From assembly GCA_022736535.1 (NCBI GenBank), contig DZCT01000063.1, forward strand, positions 1 to 15,897: a stretch of 15,897 nt of DNA, read 5' to 3'. The notes under the pieces were generated by a model that saw only the letters and a list, made by a program, of their open reading frames with translations, searched no databases and was not told where the DNA came from. A program made the translations under genes and the position numbers. Origin of the DNA: Desulfatirhabdium butyrativorans. Its GTDB lineage: Bacteria; Desulfobacterota; Desulfobacteria; Desulfobacterales; JAIFKL01. Positions 6,610 through 12,908 of the stretch are shown here, one piece after another (the stretch's first letter is position 1; every line of letters starts with the position of its first letter).

Positions 6610-8766
6610 ATGGAAAAACAAAAAGAGACATACAGAGAAGAAGCTTATGAGCTGCTTGCCGAGTTGGAGACCTCTCTTCTGGAACTGGAAGAAACATCCC
6701 CTTCCGCTCAAAATGACGCGGAACTCATTGACAGAGTTTTTCGGGCATTGCACACGATTAAAGGTTCGGGCGCCATGTTCGGTTTCGATGACATTGCCGC
6801 GTTCACCCATGAAGTGGAAACGGTTTTTGATATGGTGCGGGACGGAAAAATACCCGTCACCAAAGAACTCATCAATCTTGCGCTGTCTGCCAGGGACCGT
6901 ATCAAAACCATGCTTGACGGTGAGAGTTCCGAAATTCAGGAACAGGAAGGGCAGTCTCAGGCTGAACTGGTCGCCGCGCTGCGCGCGCTCATACCGGGCA
7001 GACCGGTTTCCCCGAAAGCGGAAGAAACCGAGCCGAAAGAATTGCCCCCCCCGCCCTTCGAGGCTTCGGCGGCTGAATCAAATCCTTCCGAATCCAAAGC
7101 CGAAATCGAGCCGAGCGTCACTTACCGCATCCGTTTTCACCCCCATCGCGATATTTTTTCCAACGGCACCAACCCCATTCTGCTGCTCAACGAACTGAGG
7201 GAATTGGGCGAAGCCAATATTGTTGCCCAGACCGAGGCAATTCCTTTGCTGAAAGATTATGATCCCGAAGCCTGCTATACCTACTGGGATATTATTCTCA
7301 CCACCCGGAAAGGACTTGATCCGATCCGGGATGTGTTTATTTTTGTTGAAAATGACTGTAAAATCAGCATTGAAGTCATTGATGAAGAAGTCGGAGCCGA
7401 AGAAAGCATCGCTTATAAGAGATTAGGCGAAATTCTGATTGCACGGGGAGACATCTCGACTGAAACGCTCCGACAGGTTTTGCGGCATCAGAAACGCATC
7501 GGCGAAATGCTGGTGGAGAAAAAAGTGGTGGACCGGGGCGTGGTTGAATCCGCGCTGGCTGAACAGGAGTATATGAAGAAAAGGCGCAGCATCCGAAAGG
7601 AACGGGACATGGTTTCAAGTATCCGGGTGCCTGCGGAACGATTGGATGCGCTGGTGGATCTGGTCGGCGAATTAGTGACGGTTCAGGCGCGTCTGACCCA
7701 GAAAGCTTTTTCCGGAAATGAGCCGGAACTGCTCTCCATTGCCGAGGAAGTCGAGCGCCTGACCGGAGAACTCAGGGACAAAACCATGAGCATCCGCATG
7801 GTGCCGGTCGGAACGCTTTTCAACAAATTCAAACGCTTAGTCCGTGATCTTGCCGAAGAACTGAAAAAAGAGGTGACGCTGGTCATTGAAGGCGGAGATA
7901 CGGAGCTGGATAAGACCATGATTGAAAAGCTCAATGATCCGCTGGTGCATCTGATCCGGAATGCGGTGGATCACGGCATCGAGCCGCCGGACCTCAGAGA
8001 AGCCGTGGGAAAACCCAGATGCGGCACGCTCCGTCTGAGCGCGGAGCATTCGGGCGCGGAAGTGCTGATCCGCGTCAGCGGAGACGGCGCGGGGATTGAC
8101 ACTGTTGCGGTTCGCGCCAAAGCCGTGGAAAAAGGTCTGATTTCGCCGGAATCGCAACTGACGGAAAAAGAAATCATTTCTCTGATATTTGAGCCGGGGT
8201 TTTCAACCGCCCGAAAAATTTCGGATGTATCGGGCAGAGGCGTGGGATTGGATGTCGTCAAACGGACGGTGGAATCGCTTCGAGGCGCTGTGGAAATTCT
8301 GAACCGGCAGGGCGTCGGAACGACCACGATTCTCAAACTGCCGCTGACACTGGCAATCATTGACGGGCTGATGGTGAAAATCGGAGAGTCTTATTTTGTG
8401 GCGCCGCTTTCCGTGGTCGAGGAATGCGTGGAATTGTCTCATGCGGAATTAGTCAAGGCAAAACGCCGGAACATGATGAGTTTCAGAGGGGAAATCATTC
8501 CGTATCTGAGTCTCAGAGAACTGTTTCTGACAGAGGGAAAAGCGCCGGATGTGGAACAGATTATCATTGCAGAAGCAAAAGACAGCCGTGTGGGATTCGG
8601 CGTGGATCAGGTGATCGGTCAGTATCAGACCGTTATCAAAACATTGGGCAGAATGTATAAAAACATAGAGGGGATTTCGGGCGCCACCATTCTGGGCGAC
8701 GGCACGGTTGCGCTGATTCTTGACGCGGGACGGCTGATTCATCTGGCGGAAAGCGGAGGAAAGTGA
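6610..8766 (+). CDS. cheA: Chemotaxis histidine kinase CheA with MshEN-like insert
   Basis: Predicted 718-residue kinase. Order: P1 phosphotransfer domain with phospho-acceptor H48 (HTIKGSGAMFGF); proline-rich linker (about 126-165); a P2-like domain (about 168-260); a 49-residue insert of two 24-residue motifs (271-294, 296-319) resembling the c-di-GMP-binding MshEN motif; P3 dimerisation helices from about 333; P4 ATPase with N-box HLIRNAVDHG (N451), G1 box, and G2 box SGRGVG (541-546); and P5 CheW-like regulatory domain from about 578 to the end. The G1 box reads GDGAG (491-495): Gly491 replaces the first Asp of DxGxG, which contacts adenine in GHKL ATPases. The start has GGAGG (6600-6604) overlapping the cheY stop, so expression is coupled. 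It should autophosphorylate under receptor control and pass phosphate to CheY, but activity is uncertain given Gly491. Confidence 0.95.
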   Translation: MEKQKETYREEAYELLAELETSLLELEETSPSAQNDAELIDRVFRALHTIKGSGAMFGFDDIAAFTHEVETVFDMVRDGKIPVTKELINLALSARDRIKTMLDGESSEIQEQEGQSQAELVAALRALIPGRPVSPKAEETEPKELPPPPFEASAAESNPSESKAEIEPSVTYRIRFHPHRDIFSNGTNPILLLNELRELGEANIVAQTEAIPLLKDYDPEACYTYWDIILTTRKGLDPIRDVFIFVENDCKISIEVIDEEVGAEESIAYKRLGEILIARGDISTETLRQVLRHQKRIGEMLVEKKVVDRGVVESALAEQEYMKKRRSIRKERDMVSSIRVPAERLDALVDLVGELVTVQARLTQKAFSGNEPELLSIAEEVERLTGELRDKTMSIRMVPVGTLFNKFKRLVRDLAEELKKEVTLVIEGGDTELDKTMIEKLNDPLVHLIRNAVDHGIEPPDLREAVGKPRCGTLRLSAEHSGAEVLIRVSGDGAGIDTVAVRAKAVEKGLISPESQLTEKEIISLIFEPGFSTARKISDVSGRGVGLDVVKRTVESLRGAVEILNRQGVGTTTILKLPLTLAIIDGLMVKIGESYFVAPLSVVEECVELSHAELVKAKRRNMMSFRGEIIPYLSLRELFLTEGKAPDVEQIIIAEAKDSRVGFGVDQVIGQYQTVIKTLGRMYKNIEGISGATILGDGTVALILDAGRLIHLAESGGK

Positions 8767-8771
8767 AACAA

Positions 8772-8927
8772 GTAGCAGGTAGCAGGTTACAGGTAGAGTT
8801 GTAGGGTGGGCTGAGCTTGCGAAGCCCACCTTGCCGGGGGCAGATTTCAACACATAAAATCAAAATTGACAAAGCAGTAGCAGGTAACCTGAAACCTGTA
8901 ACCTGTTTTATTTCTCAATTCTCAATT
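8772..8927. repeat. Heptamer arrays and 12-bp inverted repeat between cheA and the next receptor
   Basis: Left array: GTAGCAG, GTAGCAG, GTTACAG, GTAGAGT from 8772 to 8799. Right array: GTAGCAG, GTAACCT, GAAACCT, GTAACCT, GTTTTAT, then TTCTCAA twice, 8877-8925, in one 7-base phase. Arms 8783-8794 and 8894-8905 are perfect 12-bp reverse complements. The end (8912-8927) is identical to 1819-1834 upstream of ETF-QO. The ribosome-binding site AGGAG (8930-8934) follows directly. Confidence 0.85.
8805..8830. repeat. Nested hairpin (GGTGGGCT / AGCCCACC)
   Basis: A perfect 8-bp GC-rich stem pairs 8805-8812 with 8823-8830 around a 10-base loop, set inside the larger heptamer-built inverted repeat. The GTAGGGTGGGCT...AGCCCACC pattern resembles a short dispersed palindrome found in many repeat-rich genomes (recollection, not searched). 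There is no T-run after it on the + strand, so terminator function is doubtful. Confidence 0.7.
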
Positions 8928-8940
8928 ACAGGAGAAAGCC

Positions 8941-11874
8941 ATGAAATTAAAAAATATTAAAATGAAGCCGAAACTTGTCATGCTGTTTCTGGCTGCCGGT
9001 ATTCTGCCGCTTGTTTTTCTGGGAGTTATCGGCGTGATGCAGTCAACAGACGCACTGATGAACAAGTCTTATGAACAGCTTGTGGCAGTGCGGGAGATCA
9101 AAAAACGGCAGATTGAGGAATTTTTTGCCGAGCGCAAAGGCGATATGGGCGTTCTTTTGGAAACCGTCTCAACGCTCCGAAATGAATCTTTTGACAAACT
9201 GACGGCTGTTCTCAACCTCCGAAAGACGCAGACGGAAAGTTATTTTGAAAATATTTTGAAGAATATCGAGATGTTTTCATATACACGGGATTTGGAAGAA
9301 CTCTTTGCCGCGATGTATGAGTGGCATGTCAAAATCGGCGTGAAACCCGACGGACCTTATGAAGTCGGCGCGGAAGAATATAAAAAAATATATGAGACAT
9401 ACAGCAAAAACATGAGCCGGTTTGCAGAGGACAACCATTTCGGCGACATTTATTTTGTCTGTACGGAACACGGGCATGTGATGTTCAGTTCCGCAAGAAA
9501 AAACGATTTGGGAACCAATCTGCGTCACGGCGACTACAAAGAAACCGGACTGGCAAAACTTCTTGAAAAAGTCATTCAGACCCGGGGCCCCGCCGTCGTT
9601 GATTTCACTCCCTATCCGCCGAACAACAATGCCTTTTCCGCTTTTATCGGCGCGCCGGTCTATGCGGCTGTGGGCGGGGAAAGCAAAAAATTGGCTGGAA
9701 TGCTCGCGGTTCAGTTGTCCGCAGACGCGATAAACGCCATTGTGCAGGAGCGCGGCAATCTGAAAAGCACGGCTGAAGTTTACATCGTGGGAAAACATGA
9801 GGGAAAAACCGCTTATCGAAGTGACAGGGTGATAAAAACCGGAAAAATCGGCATGACAAAAACCGGCGAACACATCAGCAAAGCCCTTGCGGGAGAATCC
9901 GGCTCAGATATCAGGACAGAGGGAACCGGAGAACTGAAACTGACGGCTTACATGCCGCTGAACATCCCGGGACTCAACTGGGCGATGTGCCTCACAATGA
10001 GCTATAAAGAAGCAGTGATGCCGGAACAGGAAGGCGAACGGGACAGCTATTTTGCCCGTTATATACAGAAATACGGCTATTACGATCTGTTTCTGATTCA
10101 TCCTGACGGCACGGTTTTCTATACAGTTAAGCATGAGCAGGACTACGGTTCAAACATGCTTAACGGCAAGTATGCGAATTCGGGGCTTGGAAAATTAGTG
10201 GGTCAGGTATTTAAAAGCGGTCAGTTCGGATTTGCCGATTTTCAACCCTACGAGCCGAGCAATAACGAACCTGCCGCTTTTATTGCCCAACCCCTGATTT
10301 ATAATAACAGTACGGAACTGATTGCCGCATTGCAGTTGCCTCTTGATAAAATCAACAGCATCATGCAGGCGCGTGAAGGCATGGGACACAGCGGCGAAAC
10401 CTATCTTGTGGGATCGGACAAACTCATGCGTTCCGACTCTTTTTTAGATGTTGCGGGACACTCGGTAAAAGCTTCTTTTGCCAATCCCTCACGGGGCAGT
10501 GTGAACACAGATGCGATGACAGAAGCCCTTGCCGGAAAAACCGACCGAAAGATCATCCGTGATTATAACGGAGAACGGGTTCTTTCCGCGTACACGCCTC
10601 TGAAAGTGGAAGACACGACATGGGTGCTGCTTGCCGAAATCAACGAAGCCGAAGTAAAGCAGCCCATGACGGACCTGCTCATTTACATCCTGACAGCGGG
10701 TCTGATCATCTCGGTCATTGTCTCTGTGTTTGCGCTGTTTATCTCAAAAGGAATTGCCGGTCCCCTGGAAAAAAGCGTTGCGTTTGCCCGCTCTGTTGCA
10801 GAAGGCGATCTGACGGCTGAAATAGATGCGAATCAGCAGGATGAAGTCGGCGTTCTGGTGCGCGCTTTGCTGGAAATGGTATCAAGGCTTAACAGAGTGG
10901 TGGCAGATGTCAAATCAGCGGCAGACAGCGTGGCGCTGGGCAGCCGTCAGATGAGCGTGAGCGCGGAGGAGATGGGTTCGAGTTCGGAAGAAATGTCTCA
11001 GGGCGCATCGGAGCAGGGGGCTTCGGCGGAGCAGGTTTCCGCGTCTATGGAGGAAATGACCGCCAACATCCGTCAGAGCGCGGACAATGCCGCACAGACA
11101 GAGAGAATCGCGCTGAAATCTGCTCAGGATGCACGCAAAACCGGTGAATCGGTTATTGAAACGGTCAGCGCGATGAAGACGATTGTGCAGAAAATCGGCG
11201 TGATTGAAGAAATTGCCCGTCAGACAGACCTGCTGGCGCTGAATGCCGCGATTGAAGCGGCAAGAGCCGGGCTTCACGGCAAAGGCTTTGCAGTGGTCGC
11301 TTCCGAGGTCCGCAAGCTTTCGGAGCGCAGCCGGATTGCAGCCAATGAGATCAATGAACTCTCCGGCGCCAGCGTGATGATTGCGGAACAGGCAGGAGCA
11401 ATGCTGAATCTGCTGGTCCCGGATATTCAGAAAACAGCGGAATTGGTGCAGGAAATCAGTGCGTCGGCAAATGAGCAGAATACCGGCGCCGAGCAGATCA
11501 ACAAGGCGATTCAGCAGTTGAATCAGGTGATTGAACAAAATTCGACCGTATCTGACGAACTGGCCTCCATTGCCGGAGAAGTGGCTTCCACTTCTGAGGA
11601 ACTCACCGCGCAGGCAGAACAGCTCCGGAATATCATTGCTTTCTTCAAAGTAAAAGACAGCGGGAAAAAAGAGTCTGCGGAAAAAAGCAGTCCTCCGACG
11701 CCTCCGCCTTTTCAGCACAGAAAGGAAAAAGCGATTAAAATGAAGCCATTGAAGAAGATGCTGATTGCTGAAACCGGCAATGCGAAACCGGAAGAAAAGC
11801 CTTTGCCAGAGATGACGGGTGTGAATACAGATAAAAAAGAGCCGTTTTATGATGAGGAATTTATAAAATATTAA
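8941..11874 (+). CDS. Transmembrane methyl-accepting chemotaxis protein with duplicated Cache-type sensor
   Basis: Predicted 977-residue receptor. TM1 is about 12-33 and TM2 about 579-602, enclosing an unusually large periplasmic region of about 540 residues. This holds two related units: one from F167 to about 360, the other from Y381 to about 578. Both contain D-x-F/Y-x-V/L...G-x-V at the start, a DYG/DLG-x-N turn, a DF-x-PY-x-P-x-N-N segment, a Q-L-x-x-x-x-I-N-x-I helix and a VYIVG or TYLVG strand before RSD. I read them as tandem double-Cache modules. HAMP follows (about 603-655), then the methyl-accepting domain with tip IARQTDLLALNAAIEAAR (N768, E772, R775), then a flexible tail of about 75 residues ending EFIKY, which fits the CheR/CheB tether pattern. 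AGGAG lies six bases before the ATG. Ligand unknown. Likely partner of the upstream CheA. Confidence 0.93.
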   Translation: MKLKNIKMKPKLVMLFLAAGILPLVFLGVIGVMQSTDALMNKSYEQLVAVREIKKRQIEEFFAERKGDMGVLLETVSTLRNESFDKLTAVLNLRKTQTESYFENILKNIEMFSYTRDLEELFAAMYEWHVKIGVKPDGPYEVGAEEYKKIYETYSKNMSRFAEDNHFGDIYFVCTEHGHVMFSSARKNDLGTNLRHGDYKETGLAKLLEKVIQTRGPAVVDFTPYPPNNNAFSAFIGAPVYAAVGGESKKLAGMLAVQLSADAINAIVQERGNLKSTAEVYIVGKHEGKTAYRSDRVIKTGKIGMTKTGEHISKALAGESGSDIRTEGTGELKLTAYMPLNIPGLNWAMCLTMSYKEAVMPEQEGERDSYFARYIQKYGYYDLFLIHPDGTVFYTVKHEQDYGSNMLNGKYANSGLGKLVGQVFKSGQFGFADFQPYEPSNNEPAAFIAQPLIYNNSTELIAALQLPLDKINSIMQAREGMGHSGETYLVGSDKLMRSDSFLDVAGHSVKASFANPSRGSVNTDAMTEALAGKTDRKIIRDYNGERVLSAYTPLKVEDTTWVLLAEINEAEVKQPMTDLLIYILTAGLIISVIVSVFALFISKGIAGPLEKSVAFARSVAEGDLTAEIDANQQDEVGVLVRALLEMVSRLNRVVADVKSAADSVALGSRQMSVSAEEMGSSSEEMSQGASEQGASAEQVSASMEEMTANIRQSADNAAQTERIALKSAQDARKTGESVIETVSAMKTIVQKIGVIEEIARQTDLLALNAAIEAARAGLHGKGFAVVASEVRKLSERSRIAANEINELSGASVMIAEQAGAMLNLLVPDIQKTAELVQEISASANEQNTGAEQINKAIQQLNQVIEQNSTVSDELASIAGEVASTSEELTAQAEQLRNIIAFFKVKDSGKKESAEKSSPPTPPPFQHRKEKAIKMKPLKKMLIAETGNAKPEEKPLPEMTGVNTDKKEPFYDEEFIKY

Positions 11875-11936
11875 TACCGAGTCTCTGTTGAAAGTATTCT
11901 CTCGCAGACCGCAGAAAAAAACGCTGTAAAAAAATA

Positions 11937-12030
11937 TTTCCCACAGAGGTCACAGAGGATACACAGAGATCACGGAGAAAAACGCTGTGTTCTCTGTGGG
12001 TTTTTAAAACTCTGTGTCCTCTGTGGGAAA
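11937..12030. repeat. CACAGAG-type inverted repeat
   Basis: Arms 11937-11957 and 12010-12030 are reverse complements over 21 bases with one mismatch. Each arm is built from iterated CACAGAG / CTCTGTG units. A further CTCTGTGGG at 11992-12000 can pair with CCCACAGAG at 11940-11948, so alternative folds exist. CACAGAG-rich palindromes of this type are familiar dispersed intergenic repeats. The element occupies the spacer between the two receptor genes. The next gene's ribosome-binding site (AAGGA, 12061-12065) lies outside it. Confidence 0.8.
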
Positions 12031-12074
12031 CACAAACCCCTGTAAGGTTTTCTGCCGAAAAAGGAAATTTTCAA

Positions 12075-12908
12075 ATGAAATTCAAATCATTGCAGACAAA
12101 ATTGGTCATTATTTTCGGACTCTGTATTTTTATCAGCACCGGAGCGGCAGTTGTCCATCAAATTCTTTCCGCCAAAAGTGCTGCAAATTTTGTCACAAAT
12201 TCTTCAAACGAATTTACCGCTGATGCCGCAAAAGCCCAGCTTTTGGACAAAGCAAAGGCAATAGGGCTTTATGTCCGGGCAGAATTGGAAGTGGCATTGG
12301 ATGCAGCCCGTTCAATGGCGGACGTGTTTGCGGGCGTCAAAGACCAGAGCGTGAATCTGAAAATTGACAGAAATCAGATCAACGGCATTCTGAGAACCGC
12401 CCTGAGCCGGAACGAAACTTTTGTCGGAACTTATACCTGCTGGGAGCCGAATGCGCTGGACAAGTCCGACGAACTTCATGTCAGCGCGGAAGGGCATGAT
12501 AAGACCGGGCGTTTCATTCCCTACTGGAGCCGTGACAAAGACGGAAAAATCGGGCTTGTGCCTTTGGAAGATTATGAAAATCACGACAAACACGAAAACG
12601 GGGTCCGCAAAGGGGATTATTATCTTCTGACCAGAGAACGGAAAAAGGAATGTGCCATTGATCCTTATCCCTATCCCATCCATGACAAAATCGTGTGGAT
12701 CACCTCGCTGGTCGCGCCCATTGTTTCAGACCGTGTTTTTTACGGCATTGCCGGTGTGGATATGCGCCTTGATTTCATTCAGTCCGTGGTGGAAAAAATA
12801 AACGCCACGCTCTACGGCGGTGCAGGGAGCATCGCGGCGGTGCAGGGAGCATCGCGGCGGTCAGTTATAACGGGATTCTGGCAGCAGTCAGCGGCAAACC
12901 CGAATTAG
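12075..12908 (+). CDS. N-terminal fragment of a frameshifted Cache-domain chemoreceptor
   Basis: 277 codons from ATG 12075 (AAGGA nine bases upstream). TM1 is about 10-31. A dCache-type periplasmic sensor follows, with TCWEPNALD (121-129), GRFIPYWSR (145-153), DPYPYPI (196-202) and IAGVDMRLD (225-233), a pattern common in proteobacterial dCache_1 receptors. Reading breaks after about residue 256, where a 20-bp unit is present twice; the remaining 21 residues are out of frame, ending at TAG 12906-12908. With one copy the frame continues without interruption into the following fragment, giving one 724-residue receptor (12075-14269). As it stands this piece has one membrane span and no signalling domain, so it is probably non-functional unless the duplication reverts. 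Confidence 0.88.
   Translation: MKFKSLQTKLVIIFGLCIFISTGAAVVHQILSAKSAANFVTNSSNEFTADAAKAQLLDKAKAIGLYVRAELEVALDAARSMADVFAGVKDQSVNLKIDRNQINGILRTALSRNETFVGTYTCWEPNALDKSDELHVSAEGHDKTGRFIPYWSRDKDGKIGLVPLEDYENHDKHENGVRKGDYYLLTRERKKECAIDPYPYPIHDKIVWITSLVAPIVSDRVFYGIAGVDMRLDFIQSVVEKINATLYGGAGSIAAVQGASRRSVITGFWQQSAANPN
12815..12860 (+). repeat. 20-bp tandem duplication causing a frameshift
   Basis: The 20-mer at 12821-12840 (TGCAGGGAGC-ATCGCGGCGG) is repeated exactly at 12841-12860. CGGCGG precedes the first copy (12815-12820) and ends each copy. The single-copy ancestor would therefore have had two CGGCGG direct repeats 14 bases apart, the geometry expected for slipped-strand duplication (6 + 14 = 20). 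Since 20 is not a multiple of 3, the extra copy breaks the frame. Removing one copy restores the sequence IAAVSYNGILAAVSGKPE across the join. Confidence 0.95.

Noticed and set aside
8866..8871. TTGACA as a -35 box for the first transmembrane receptor
   Set aside because: No acceptable -10 hexamer occurs 16-18 bases downstream; the region is heptamer repeat.
12014..12223. Small open frame overlapping the second receptor start
   Set aside because: It runs out of frame over the receptor N-terminus and the CACAGAG repeat, with no protein features of its own.
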